From Arthrobacter mobilis (GTDB lineage: Bacteria; Actinomycetota; Actinomycetes; Actinomycetales; Micrococcaceae): 64,000 nucleotides of DNA. A program made the position numbers and the translations under genes. Positions 15,719 to 24,631 of this stretch are shown in pieces. Below the pieces are notes generated by a model, which saw only the letters and a list, made by a program, of their open reading frames with translations, made no database searches and was not told the origin of the DNA. The stretch covers positions 141,346-205,345 of the forward strand of contig NZ_JAAZSQ010000005.1 of NCBI RefSeq assembly GCF_012395835.1, in the 5' to 3' direction. How positions within the stretch are numbered: the stretch's first letter is position 1; each line of letters opens with the position of its first letter.

Positions 15719-16438
15719 ATGACTACGACTGTTGACAGCATTCCCGTTTCTGCCGGGGCGGAGACAGAGGTCTTCGACCTCAAGATCGACGACGTCCGCA
15801 CCCTGAACAGGGCAATCCACCAGGCCTCCGACGGCCAGTCCTTTACGGTCGACAACCCCGGAGGCAAGCACAGCCTCGCCGTTGGCATCAACGCCGGGAT
15901 CGACGTCGAAATCAACGGGCATGCCGGTTACTACGCCGCCGGCATGAACCAGGGCGGCCGCGTCACCATCCTCGGCAACGCCGGCGTCGGCGTCGCCGAG
16001 AACATGATGTCCGGCACCGTGCACGTGACCGGGGACGCCTCCCAGTCGGCCGGTGCCACCGCGCACGGAGGGCTGCTGGTTATCGACGGCAATGCCTCCG
16101 CCCGCTGCGGCATCTCCATGAAGGGGGTGGACATTGTGGTCGGCGGCAGCATCGGCCACATGTCCGCGTTCATGGCCCAGGCCGGGCGGCTGGTGGTCTG
16201 CGGTGACGCCGGTGAGGCTCTGGGCGACTCGATCTATGAGGCCCGCATCTATGTCAAGGGCACGGTGGCCTCGCTCGGCGCGGACTGCATCGCCAAGGAG
16301 ATGCGGCCCGAGCACCTGCTCGAGCTCCGCGGGCTCCTCCACGCCGCCGGCCGCGACGACGACCCGGCCGGCTTCACCCGCTACGGCTCCGCCCGCACCC
16401 TCTACAACTTCCACGTCGACAACTCCAGCGCCTACTAG
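15719..16438 (+). CDS. mgsB: GXGXG-domain glutamate synthase subunit (MgsB/GlxC)
   Basis: 239 residues from ATG 15719, chosen for GAAGGA seven bases upstream. The protein is a run of Gly-rich beta-helix turns (GGRVTILGNAGVGVAENMMSG, shortened here: GNAGVGVAEN, GDASQSAG, GNASARCG, GDAGEALGDS), the right-handed GXGXG helix of the glutamate synthase large-subunit C-terminal domain. As a separate subunit it matches MgsB/GlxC. It scaffolds ammonia or methylamine channelling between the amidotransferase and FMN subunits. Confidence 0.87.
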   Translation: MTTTVDSIPVSAGAETEVFDLKIDDVRTLNRAIHQASDGQSFTVDNPGGKHSLAVGINAGIDVEINGHAGYYAAGMNQGGRVTILGNAGVGVAENMMSGTVHVTGDASQSAGATAHGGLLVIDGNASARCGISMKGVDIVVGGSIGHMSAFMAQAGRLVVCGDAGEALGDSIYEARIYVKGTVASLGADCIAKEMRPEHLLELRGLLHAAGRDDDPAGFTRYGSARTLYNFHVDNSSAY

Positions 16439-16447
16439 GAGGCCGCC

Positions 16448-17833
16448 ATGACCCTGACCGTCCCCGACCAGTCCCCGGCAGCCTCCGCGTGCTCCCTCGC
16501 AGCCCCTTCCCTCGCTGCGCTTGGACTGCGCGAATCCGCCACCTTCGACCGGGCCACCATCGCCGACATCCAGCGCGCCGCCGAAACCGGCATTTACGAC
16601 ATCCGCGGCTGGGGTGCCAAGCGGCACGTCCCGCACTTCGACGACCTGCTCTTCCTCGGGGCCTCGATGTCGCGCTACCCGCTGGAGGGCTACCGCGAGA
16701 AGTGCGGCACCGACGTCGTGCTCGGGGACCGCTACGCCTCCAGGCCGCTGCACCTGGATACGGTCGTGACCATCGCCGGCATGAGCTTCGGCGCGCTGTC
16801 CGCCAACGCCAAGGAGGCCCTGGGCCGCGGCGCCAGCGAGGTGGGCACCTCCACCACCACCGGCGACGGCGGCATGACGCCGGAGGAGCGCGGCCAGTCC
16901 AGGCACCTGGTCTACCAGTACCTGCCCTCGCGCTACGGGATGAACCCGGACGACCTGCGCAAGGCCGACGCCATCGAGGTGGTGCTCGGCCAGGGCGCCA
17001 AGCCCGGCGGCGGCGGGATGCTGCTGGGCCAGAAGATCACCGAGCGGGTGGCCGGCATGCGCACCCTGCCGGTGGGCATTGACCAGCGTTCGGCCTGCCG
17101 CCACCCGGACTGGACCGGCCCGGACGACCTGGAAATCAAGATTGCCGAACTGCGCGAGATCACCGACTGGGAAAAGCCGATTTACGTCAAGATCGGTGCC
17201 TCCCGCCCGTACTACGACACCGCGCTGGCGGTGAAGGCCGGCGCCGACGTCGTGGTGGTCGACGGCATGCAGGGCGGCACCGCCGCCACCCAGCAGGTGT
17301 TCATCGAAAACGTCGGCATCCCCACGCTGGCCGCCATCCCGCAGGCCGTGCAGGCCCTGCAGGAGCTGGGCATGCACCGCAAGGTGCAGCTGATCGTCTC
17401 CGGCGGCATCCGTACCGGTGCCGACGTCGCCAAGGCCATGGCCCTGGGGGCCGACGCCGTGGCCATCGGCACCGCGGCGCTGATCGCCCTGGGCGACAAC
17501 AGCCCGCGCTATGCGGACGAGTATGCCCGGCTCGGTTCCGCCGCCGGCTTCTACGACGACTTCCAGGACGGCCGGGACCCGGCCGGCATCTCCACCCAGG
17601 ACCCGGAACTGGCCAAGCGGCTGGACCCGGTGGCGGGCGGACGCCGGATCGCCAACTACCTGCGCGTGCTCACGATGGAGGCCCAGACCATCGCCCGGGC
17701 CTGCGGCAAGGCCCACCTGCGCAACCTGGAGCCGGAGGACCTGGTGGCGCTGACCGTCGAGTCCGCGGCCATGGCCCGCGTGCCGCTGGCCGGCACCTCC
17801 TGGATCCCCGGCACCGGCGGGGCCGGCTGCTGA
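16448..17833 (+). CDS. mgsC: FMN-binding glutamate synthase subunit (MgsC/GlxD)
   Basis: 461 residues, ATG nine bases after mgsB stops, with AGGAGG upstream. Contains the FMN/catalytic core of glutamate synthases: GMSFGALSANAKEALGRGA, VVLGQGAKPGGGGMLLG, VDGMQGGTAAT, LIVSGGIRTGADVAKAMALGADAVAIGTAAL. In the N-methylglutamate pathway this subunit forms N-methylglutamate from the amine and 2-oxoglutarate. Its TGA overlaps the ATG of solA by one base. Together with mgsA and mgsB it makes one complete three-subunit enzyme. Confidence 0.9.
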   Translation: MTLTVPDQSPAASACSLAAPSLAALGLRESATFDRATIADIQRAAETGIYDIRGWGAKRHVPHFDDLLFLGASMSRYPLEGYREKCGTDVVLGDRYASRPLHLDTVVTIAGMSFGALSANAKEALGRGASEVGTSTTTGDGGMTPEERGQSRHLVYQYLPSRYGMNPDDLRKADAIEVVLGQGAKPGGGGMLLGQKITERVAGMRTLPVGIDQRSACRHPDWTGPDDLEIKIAELREITDWEKPIYVKIGASRPYYDTALAVKAGADVVVVDGMQGGTAATQQVFIENVGIPTLAAIPQAVQALQELGMHRKVQLIVSGGIRTGADVAKAMALGADAVAIGTAALIALGDNSPRYADEYARLGSAAGFYDDFQDGRDPAGISTQDPELAKRLDPVAGGRRIANYLRVLTMEAQTIARACGKAHLRNLEPEDLVALTVESAAMARVPLAGTSWIPGTGGAGC

Positions 17834-18990
17834 TGCCTGCGGACGCCTTCGACTATGTGGTGGTCGGCGCCGGCCTGGCCGGCGCCGCCACCGCCTGGCA
17901 GCTGGCCACGCGCGGCCATCAGGTCGCCGTCGTCGAGCGGTCCGTGCCGGCCAACGACGCCGGCAGCTCCCATGGCTCGGCCCGCATCTTCCGCTACGCC
18001 TACGCGGAGGCCGGGTACTCGGCACTGGTCAAGGAGTCGCTGGCCGGGTGGGAGGAGCTGGCCCGGCTCGCCGGGCAGCCCCTCATCACCCCCACCGGCT
18101 GCGTGGACTACGGCCAGGACCGCAGGCCGCGCGAGCTCGCCGGCGGACTGGAACGCCTTGGCATCGGGCACCAGCTGCTGTCCGCGGAGGAAGCCCGCGG
18201 CCGCTGGCCCCAGTTCGCGTTCGACACGGAGGTGCTCTGGCACCAGGGCGCAGGGGTCCTCGACGCCCGCGAAACGGTGCACACTATGCTGCGGGCCGCC
18301 GCCGGACACGGGGCACGCCTCTACGAGGACTGGGAGCTCGCCGGTGCCCGGCGCACCGGCACCGGCTACCTGCTCACCAACCGGCGCGGGGAGCAGCTCG
18401 AAGCCGGGCGCCTCGTGGTGGCCGCCGGCGGCTGGCTGCCCCGGCTCCTGGGCGGCCTCGACCTGCCCCCGGCGTTCCTGGCCGCGCTGCCGGCCTTCAC
18501 GGTAATGCAGGAGACGGCCTTCCATTTCCCCTACCGCGAGCAGCCCGGGCCCGGAAAGTTCTGGCCCACGTTCATCCACAAACGGCCGGGCATCCAGACC
18601 TACGGGCTGCCGGGCGGCCGGGACGCGGACTTCAGGGGGCAGAAACTGGCCGAATTCAACGGCGGCAAGGCCATTCCCGACGCTTCCGCCCAGGACGGAC
18701 TCATCGATCCCGCTCACCGCGCCCGGATTGTCGAGTACGTCAAACGGTACATTCCCGGCCTCGTCCCGGAACCCTACGCGGAAACCACCTGCCTGTTCAC
18801 CAACACTCCCAACGAGGATTTTGTCATCGATACCGCCGACGGCGTCACCGTCCTCTCACCCTGCAGCGGCCACGGCGCCAAGTTCGCACCGCTGCTCGGC
18901 AGCCTCGCCGCCGACCTCGCCACGGGATCCGCGGGCGTGCCGGACCGGTTCCGCCCCTCGCTGGTGGCAGCGGGCGGGAAGCCGGCATGA
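17833..18990 (+). CDS. solA: N-methyl amino-acid oxidase (monomeric sarcosine oxidase/SolA type)
   Basis: 385 residues. Residues 8-35 form the GxGxxG FAD fold (VVVGAGLAGAATAWQLA). SSHGSARIFRYAY is the flavin-contact loop of monomeric sarcosine oxidase. Cys320, in TTCLFTNTPNEDFVID, is at the covalent-FAD position, and SPCSGHGAKFAPLLG follows. Members oxidise N-methyl amino acids to the free acid, formaldehyde and H2O2. Placed directly after mgsC (1-base overlap) and before an amidohydrolase (ATGA overlap), it is a candidate for N-methylglutamate oxidation, replacing the mgdABCD dehydrogenase. Sarcosine or another N-methyl amino acid remains possible. Confidence 0.87.
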   Translation: MPADAFDYVVVGAGLAGAATAWQLATRGHQVAVVERSVPANDAGSSHGSARIFRYAYAEAGYSALVKESLAGWEELARLAGQPLITPTGCVDYGQDRRPRELAGGLERLGIGHQLLSAEEARGRWPQFAFDTEVLWHQGAGVLDARETVHTMLRAAAGHGARLYEDWELAGARRTGTGYLLTNRRGEQLEAGRLVVAAGGWLPRLLGGLDLPPAFLAALPAFTVMQETAFHFPYREQPGPGKFWPTFIHKRPGIQTYGLPGGRDADFRGQKLAEFNGGKAIPDASAQDGLIDPAHRARIVEYVKRYIPGLVPEPYAETTCLFTNTPNEDFVIDTADGVTVLSPCSGHGAKFAPLLGSLAADLATGSAGVPDRFRPSLVAAGGKPA

Positions 18991-20240
18991 CCACTGACGC
19001 GCAAACACGGACGACGGCGGCGTCCGGTACCGTTGCCGGACTGATGGCCCAAATAGCGGACACCGGCCGGGACGCTGCCCGCGGCGGTTACAGCCGCCCG
19101 GTGTATTCGACGGCCGAGCAGGAGCTGCGTGAGTGGTTCCTTGACCAGGCCCGGCAACGCAGCCTGGACACGGAAACCGACCGCAACGGCGTGCTGTGGG
19201 CCTGGTGGGACGCAGGCCACGGAGCCCGGCAGGATGCCGTCGTCACCGGCAGCCACCTGGATTCGGTGCCAGGAGGCGGGGCCTTCGACGGGCCGCTCGG
19301 GGTTGCTTCGGCGCTCGCTGCCGTCGACCACCTCCGGCACCGCGGCCGTACCCCGCGCCGGCCGATCGCCCTGGCGGTCTTTCCCGAGGAGGAAGGGTCC
19401 CGCTTCGGCGTCGCGTGCCTGGGCTCGCGCCTGCTTACCGGTGCCATCGACCCGGACAGGGCCAGGAGCCTGCGCGACCCGGACGGCAACACCTTCGCCG
19501 ATGTCGCCGCCGCCGCGGGTCTGGACCCGCGCTTCGTGGGCCCGGACCCGGAGGCCCTGGCCCGCATCGGTGCGTTCGTCGAGCTCCATGTGGAACAGGG
19601 CCGGGGGTTGATTGACCTGGACCGGCCCGTCGCCGCCGGTTCGTCCATCCTCGGCCACGGCCGCTGGCGGCTGACGGTGACCGGCCAGGGGAACCACGCC
19701 GGCACCACGCTCATGGAGGACCGGCGGGACCCGGTTCTCGCCGCGGCGTCCATTGTCCATGTGGTCCGGGACGCAGCCCTCCGGCATCCCGGGGCCCGGG
19801 CAACGGTGGGACGGATGGTGCCGGTACCGGGCGGAACCAACGTGATCGCGTCCTCGGTCAACCTGTGGCTCGACGTCCGCCACCCCGACGACGCGGTGAC
19901 CGCCGCCGTCGTCGAACGCATCCATGCGGAGGCCATCCGCGCCGCCGCAGCCGAAGGCTGCACGGTGCGGCTGTGCGAGGAATCGCTGAGCCCCACCGTC
20001 CACTTCGATCCGGCGCTGCGGTCCCGGATCGGGGAGCTGCTGCCGGCGGCCCCGGTGCTCGACACCGGTGCGGGCCACGACGCCGGCGTGCTGGCGGCGG
20101 GCCTGCCGACGGCGATGCTGTTCGTGCGCAATCCCACCGGGGTGTCCCACTCGCCCGAAGAGCACGTGGAGGACGACGACGCCGAGGCCGGCGCGCTCGC
20201 CCTGGCTGACGTGCTGGAGGGGCTCGCCGGGTGGGAATGA
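18987..20240 (+). CDS. Zn-dependent amidohydrolase (allantoate/N-carbamoyl amino-acid hydrolase, M20 family)
   Basis: 417 residues; its ATG overlaps the solA stop (ATGA). Metal ligands: GSHLDSV, FDGPLGV, PEEEGSRFG, ELHVEQG and the late SHSPEEH. The AGHDAG block and the dimerisation domain in the middle fit the hydantoinase/carbamoylase branch. Such enzymes cleave ureido or carbamoyl groups, releasing ammonia and CO2. In this operon it may release an N-methyl amino acid (for example from an N-carbamoyl precursor) for SolA. The exact substrate is not set by the sequence. Confidence 0.85.
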   Translation: MTTDAQTRTTAASGTVAGLMAQIADTGRDAARGGYSRPVYSTAEQELREWFLDQARQRSLDTETDRNGVLWAWWDAGHGARQDAVVTGSHLDSVPGGGAFDGPLGVASALAAVDHLRHRGRTPRRPIALAVFPEEEGSRFGVACLGSRLLTGAIDPDRARSLRDPDGNTFADVAAAAGLDPRFVGPDPEALARIGAFVELHVEQGRGLIDLDRPVAAGSSILGHGRWRLTVTGQGNHAGTTLMEDRRDPVLAAASIVHVVRDAALRHPGARATVGRMVPVPGGTNVIASSVNLWLDVRHPDDAVTAAVVERIHAEAIRAAAAEGCTVRLCEESLSPTVHFDPALRSRIGELLPAAPVLDTGAGHDAGVLAAGLPTAMLFVRNPTGVSHSPEEHVEDDDAEAGALALADVLEGLAGWE

Positions 20241-20278
20241 GGCCGGGGATACTCCAGGGCGGCCCTTTGGTCCCTGCC

Positions 20279-20284
20279 TATACT
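20279..20284 (+). promoter_or_regulatory. -10 element (TATACT), leaderless start of the XRE-cupin gene
   Basis: TATACT is followed by six bases and ATG 20291. This gives the regulator its own promoter within the end of the amine operon. No Shine-Dalgarno sequence precedes the ATG. Confidence 0.6.
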
Positions 20285-20290
20285 CGAACC

Positions 20291-20908
20291 ATGACAAGCG
20301 AGGAAGCCGGGGGTCTGCCGCGCGCCGAGGAGGGCCCGGCGGAAGCCCCCGGCTCGCTCGAAGCGGTCATCGCCGCGCAGGTGAAGCGCTACCGGGGCGA
20401 GGCCGGAATCCCGGCCGCCGAACTCGCCTCCCGCACGGGGCTGTCCAAGGCCATGATCTCCAAGATCGAATCGGCCAGCACGTCCTGCTCGCTCACTACG
20501 CTGCAGCGCCTTGCCCAGGGACTCAACGTGCCCGTCACCTCCCTCTTCCAGGGCGCCGACACCGAGCGCGAGGCCACGCTCACCAAAGCAGGTGAGGGCA
20601 GCGTCACCGTCCGGACCGGAACCCGCCACGGCCACGAGTACCGGTCGCTCGGCTCGCTCAAACGGCGGGAAAACGCCATCGAGCCCAGCCTGGTCACCCT
20701 GACCAGCGCCTCCGACGTTTTTCCGCTGTTCCAGCACCCCGGCACCGAATTCATCTACATGCTCGAGGGCCGCATGGTGTACGGGCACGGCTCCTACGAG
20801 TACGAACTCTCACCAGGCGACTCCCTGGTCTTCGAAGCGGAGGGCCCGCACGGCCCGCTGCGGCTGATCAAGCTGCCGATCCGCTTCCTGGCGGTCGCCG
20901 CGCGCTAG
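20291..20908 (+). CDS. XRE-family regulator with C-terminal cupin
   Basis: 205 residues from ATG 20291. Residues about 30-85 are an HTH_3 domain (AAELASRTGLSKAMISKIESA); residues about 125-200 are a cupin (LFQHPGTEFIYMLEGRMVYGHGSYEYELSPGDSLVFEAEGPHGP in parts), which would bind a small ligand. This architecture is common for regulators of amine, putrescine and amino-acid catabolism. Location immediately after the glnT-mgs-solA genes suggests it controls them. No operator could be assigned. Confidence 0.88.
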   Translation: MTSEEAGGLPRAEEGPAEAPGSLEAVIAAQVKRYRGEAGIPAAELASRTGLSKAMISKIESASTSCSLTTLQRLAQGLNVPVTSLFQGADTEREATLTKAGEGSVTVRTGTRHGHEYRSLGSLKRRENAIEPSLVTLTSASDVFPLFQHPGTEFIYMLEGRMVYGHGSYEYELSPGDSLVFEAEGPHGPLRLIKLPIRFLAVAAR

Positions 20909-21002
20909 TTTCCTACGGGAGCGGGCAGCGGCCGTCGTGCAACCCGTGCTTTTCCGGGTTGGGCACGGCAGAATCGCTATGTCAGGAACCAGGAGGAATG
21001 CC

Positions 21003-21998
21003 ATGGCCGAGCCCGTCTACCTGCGCAGCAACCAGCCGCCGGACCGTTTCTACCAAGGCGGCGCCAAGATCCGCGAGTTGCGGGGCGAGGCTGCGCCCGG
21101 AGACCGGGTGCCGGAGGACTGGATCGCCTCCACGACGACGCTGTTCGGCGAAGCGGAAACGGGCTTGAGCCGCCTGCCGGACGGCCGGCGGTTCGTTGAC
21201 GTGGTCAACGCGGACCCGGAGGCATGGCTGGGCCCGGACCACGTCGCCGCCTACGGGCCGGACACCAAGCTGCTGGTCAAGCTGCTGGACGCCGGCCAGC
21301 GGCTGCCGGTCCACCTCCATCCCGGCCAGCCGTTCGCGCACGCGCATCTGGACCGCCGCCACGGCAAGGCCGAGGCCTGGTACATCCTGGACGGGGGACC
21401 GGTCCACCTCGGCTTCAACCGGGACGTGGACCGCGCCGAACTGGACGCATGGGTGGCCGGCCAGGACGTCGACGCCATGCTCGAGGCGATGCACACGGTC
21501 GACGTCGTCCCGGGGGACAGCGTCTATGTGCCGCCCGGGCTGCCGCATGCCATCGGGGCCGGGGTGTTCATCGTCGAGGTGCAGGAGCCGGAGGACCTCT
21601 CGATCCTCCTCGAATGGAAGGGCTTCGCCATCGACGGCGCGGCACAGGGCCACCTAGGACTGGGGTTCGCCACCGCGCTGGAGGCCACCGACCTGCGCGG
21701 CTGGCCGGCGGACGAAATCGGGCAGCTGGTGATCAGGCAGGGTCTCGGTGCCGGAACGCTGGCGGACCTGAGCAAAGAGTACTTCCGGGCCGAACGCCTG
21801 GACATTTCCGCAGCCGCTGAGCTGGACGCCGGATTCAGCATCCTTGTGGTCATTGACGGTGCCGGAACGCTCACACCGGCAAACTCTGCGGCCTCACCCC
21901 TGGCCAAGGGCGACACGGTAGCGGTGCCGTTTGCGGCCGGGAATCTAAAGGTGGGCGGCAGCCTGTCGCTGGTCCGCTGCCGGCCGCCGCAGCCCTGA
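21003..21998 (+). CDS. manA: Class I mannose-6-phosphate isomerase-like protein
   Basis: 331 residues from ATG 21003, with AGGAGG upstream. The LPVHLHPGQPFAHAHL block gives the HxH zinc ligands, followed by KAEAWYIL (the conserved Glu) and VPPGLPHAIGAG (late His), the order of type I phosphomannose isomerases. Interconverts mannose-6-phosphate and fructose-6-phosphate, or acts on a related sugar phosphate. It is shorter than classic ManA (about 390-400), so a narrower or different substrate is possible. Not obviously part of an operon. Confidence 0.75.
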   Translation: MAEPVYLRSNQPPDRFYQGGAKIRELRGEAAPGDRVPEDWIASTTTLFGEAETGLSRLPDGRRFVDVVNADPEAWLGPDHVAAYGPDTKLLVKLLDAGQRLPVHLHPGQPFAHAHLDRRHGKAEAWYILDGGPVHLGFNRDVDRAELDAWVAGQDVDAMLEAMHTVDVVPGDSVYVPPGLPHAIGAGVFIVEVQEPEDLSILLEWKGFAIDGAAQGHLGLGFATALEATDLRGWPADEIGQLVIRQGLGAGTLADLSKEYFRAERLDISAAAELDAGFSILVVIDGAGTLTPANSAASPLAKGDTVAVPFAAGNLKVGGSLSLVRCRPPQP

Positions 21999-22476
21999 CG
22001 GTCCCCTCGTTCGGTTTGACGGCGGTTTGAGGCAGCCCGGACCCTGCCGAAGACGGCGCGGGGCCGGGTGCCGGCGCGGGCAGCGCGGAACGCGGGCTTC
22101 GGCACAAACGCGCAGGTTCGTGGGCAAGGCCGCCGCCTACCGTGCCTTTACCCCGGGGGAGGGGGCGTGGCAGGCGTTGGAGATGTCCGGGCCGGCACCA
22201 TTGTCCGGAGCGCCCATACGCGGATTGGGTCCTTGGATAGGGGGAGCTCTTCGATCATCCCGGCGCACCCGTCGTGACGCAGGACGTCGGCCGGCACGGC
22301 TGGCAGCAGGCCTGGCCCGGGGGAGGAGGCCGTATGGTCGATGCCTGTCTGGGGCAGCCCAGTCAGCCTGGAATCCGACGCCTAAGCCTGGCCGCCGTCG
22401 TCGGCTAACGGCCGGGGTTGGGTTCGTCCAACTGCTTGTTGGCGATCCGGGTTATTCATTCCGACGCGATTGCAGC
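21999..22476. other. No gene seen (478 bp)
   Basis: I find no frame on either strand with recognisable protein, no RNA gene and no clear hairpin. Short open stretches here have compositions of antisense shadows. It lies beyond the 3' ends of the convergent isomerase and TMEM175 genes. Confidence 0.5.
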
Positions 22477-23124
22477 CTACCGAGCGGTGGGTGTTCCGGC
22501 GGTGGTGAGGAATTTGCCGGTGATGGGGTTGATGATGAACAGGGTTGCCCATACGAGCCGGCCGGGGACCGCGCCGGCGAGGAGCGTGACGGGAATGGAA
22601 GCCAGGAAGACGGCGGGCACAGGCAGGAAGAGGAGGAGCTGGCCGAGGCCGCGTTTTCCCTTATCCACTTCGGCCCGGGTGAGGCCGTGTTTCCTGGCGC
22701 TCAGGTAGATCGCGGTTTGTGACAGAGACGCCAGGGCGATGTTCAGTGCGTAGAGGGCGGTCGGGAGCCGGAGGTCGGCGGTGCTGGGGTCGCTGGTTCC
22801 CTGGGTGGTGAACGGGATCAGGATGATGAAGAAAGCTGCGACGAGGTTCCAGGTGATGAGCCGCTGGCTCATCAGCGCCATCGATCCGATAAGTCGGAAG
22901 TTCACGCGCCAGAAGATTGCGATGACCACGAAGCTGAGCAGGAATCCAAAAAGCTGGCCAGGGAAGTGGGAGTTCCACAACGCGGCGAGGCTTGTCCACG
23001 AACCCGCGGGCGGGAGGTCGATGTTGGTCACGAGCAGGGTGATGGCGAACCCGTAGATGACGTCGAAGAACGATATGCTTCGCCCGAACTCGATCGTGCT
23101 GCGATCAAAAGGCAGATTGCTCAT
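22477..23124 (-). CDS. TMEM175/DUF1211-family membrane protein
   Basis: 215 residues with six hydrophobic segments, fitting a single-repeat bacterial TMEM175. The first helix RSISFFDVIYGFAITLLV corresponds to the R-x-x-x-FSD signature, but the FSD reads FFD. Bacterial members are potassium-permeable channels. A D-I-D-L-P turn follows as in the family. The altered signature may mark a subfamily. Start ATG 23124 has no strong site upstream. No linked genes. Confidence 0.8.
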   Translation of the reverse strand: MSNLPFDRSTIEFGRSISFFDVIYGFAITLLVTNIDLPPAGSWTSLAALWNSHFPGQLFGFLLSFVVIAIFWRVNFRLIGSMALMSQRLITWNLVAAFFIILIPFTTQGTSDPSTADLRLPTALYALNIALASLSQTAIYLSARKHGLTRAEVDKGKRGLGQLLLFLPVPAVFLASIPVTLLAGAVPGRLVWATLFIINPITGKFLTTAGTPTAR

Positions 23125-23556
23125 CGGCTACCGAGGTCCCCAGTTTGTGCGGCACGGACCATTCCACGACTCGCCGGGCTTCCGTGCGCCTTGATCGACG
23201 AGACTTCTCCCGGAATACCGTGGCGAACCGTCCCAACCCACCTTTTGGGCCATACGGTTCCCGGCATAACCGGAAATTCCTTCAAGGCCAGCACGGTGGG
23301 TGTGGATCCGTCAAACTTCAGCCATCAGGAGATGGCCCGGCCCACAACGCATACCTGCCCGGGCCGGCTGCCGGTCAAGTAGCGGGCTTCGGCCCCGGCG
23401 GGGCGCCGGTAAAGGGGTGGCCAAAACATGCCTAGGTGCCCGCCGGTGTGCTGCAGCCGGCAGGCCCGGACCCGGTGAACGGCATAATATTGGCGGTAGG
23501 CGTACTGGTTTTCCTGACGCCACAGCCTGATCGCACATGAATGACGGTGAGCACCG
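23125..23556. other. No confident gene (432 bp)
   Basis: Upstream region of the divergent TMEM175 and GH43 genes. No frame gives a recognisable protein. A short open stretch near 23270-23382 (VDPSNFSHQEMARPTT...) ends at a stop and may be chance or a remnant. A GCATAATAT stretch near 23481-23490 could be a -10 region for the GH43 gene. Confidence 0.4.
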
Positions 23557-24489
23557 GTGACATTCCTGCTGGATCGCGGGGAAGATCCATGGGTCATTTA
23601 CTGGCAGGGGAACTTTTACTACTGCCACGAGCACAACGATTCAATAATCCTGGTCAACAGGTCCAGGACGCTGCACGGGATCAAAGACAACCCGGTCATC
23701 GTCTGGATGAACGGCGATGCCGCGCGTGAACTATGGGCACCGGAGCTGCACCGGATAGACGGGTGCTGGTACATCTACTACGCCGAAGGCCCGGGAGAGG
23801 ACCACCGGATCCACGTCCTGCAGGGTCAAGGGCCGGACCCGCAAGACGCCTACCTCTATCGGGGCCGGATGAACACGGGGGACAGTTTTGCCATTGACGG
23901 CACCCCGTTTGAATGGCGGGGCCGGTGGTATTTTGTCTGGTCCGGCAGCGACAAGGGACATGCCACCCAGAAGCTGTTCATCGACCGCATGGAGAGCCCC
24001 TGGCTGCTTGCGGGCAGCCCGGTATGCATCTCCGCGCCGACGTTTGACTGGGAAAAGCAGGGCATGCCGGCATGGCCGGACATCAACGAAGCCCCGCAGG
24101 CGCTGCGGCACCCCACGGAGGAGAGGATGTTCATCGTCTACTCCGCCAGCCACAGCGCCACCGATGACTACTGCCTGGGCAGGCTGGACCTGACGGGGCC
24201 GGACCCGATGGATCCCGGCGCCTGGCGGAAGCACCCGTACCCGGTCTTCAGCAAGTACGTTGACGACCGCATCTACGGGCCCGGCCATGCCTCGTTCATC
24301 GACACCCCGGACGGCGTCAGCTGGATTATCTACCACTGTTCCCCGGTCAGCGGCGGCGGCTGGGACAGCAGGCAGCTGCGCGCGCAGCCGTTCTGCTGGC
24401 GCAGCGACGGCACCCCGGACTTCGGACATCCCGGACAGGGCAGGACGCAGATAACCCCTGATGCTGCCCCCACCGCCCCGGCGCCCTGA
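23557..24489 (+). CDS. Glycoside hydrolase family 43-like enzyme
   Basis: 310 residues from GTG 23557. The five-bladed-propeller catalytic set of GH43 is visible: the base Asp in LDRGEDPWVIYW near residue 9, an Asp in DGTPFEWRGRWYFVWSG (pKa modulator region) and the acid Glu in DINEAPQALRH. Tryptophan/tyrosine-rich blades (APELHRIDGCWYIYYAEG) follow the family pattern. Acts on arabinose- or xylose-containing glycans. No signal peptide, so the enzyme is probably intracellular. The N-terminus starts close to the catalytic Asp, so the true start could be slightly upstream. Confidence 0.82.
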   Translation: MTFLLDRGEDPWVIYWQGNFYYCHEHNDSIILVNRSRTLHGIKDNPVIVWMNGDAARELWAPELHRIDGCWYIYYAEGPGEDHRIHVLQGQGPDPQDAYLYRGRMNTGDSFAIDGTPFEWRGRWYFVWSGSDKGHATQKLFIDRMESPWLLAGSPVCISAPTFDWEKQGMPAWPDINEAPQALRHPTEERMFIVYSASHSATDDYCLGRLDLTGPDPMDPGAWRKHPYPVFSKYVDDRIYGPGHASFIDTPDGVSWIIYHCSPVSGGGWDSRQLRAQPFCWRSDGTPDFGHPGQGRTQITPDAAPTAPAP

Positions 24490-24631
24490 CGGCTGCAGAT
24501 CCTGCCGGTGGAGGAAGCGGGAGCGAACCCCTCGATGTGTATTGAGGGCGGGAATGCCGAACCCGTGCGGGCGTCGCAACGGCCCAAGGTGACTTAAGCT
24601 CCTGGCTTGGTTGCCCGTCACCCGTCCGCGG

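Noticed and set aside
15698..18025. 775-codon minus-strand frame opposite mgsB and mgsC
   Set aside because: Antisense shadow; sense strand has clear glutamate synthase motifs.
22027..22722. 231-codon plus-strand frame in the 22.0-22.5 kb gap
   Set aside because: Runs antisense into the TMEM175 gene and has shadow-type composition.
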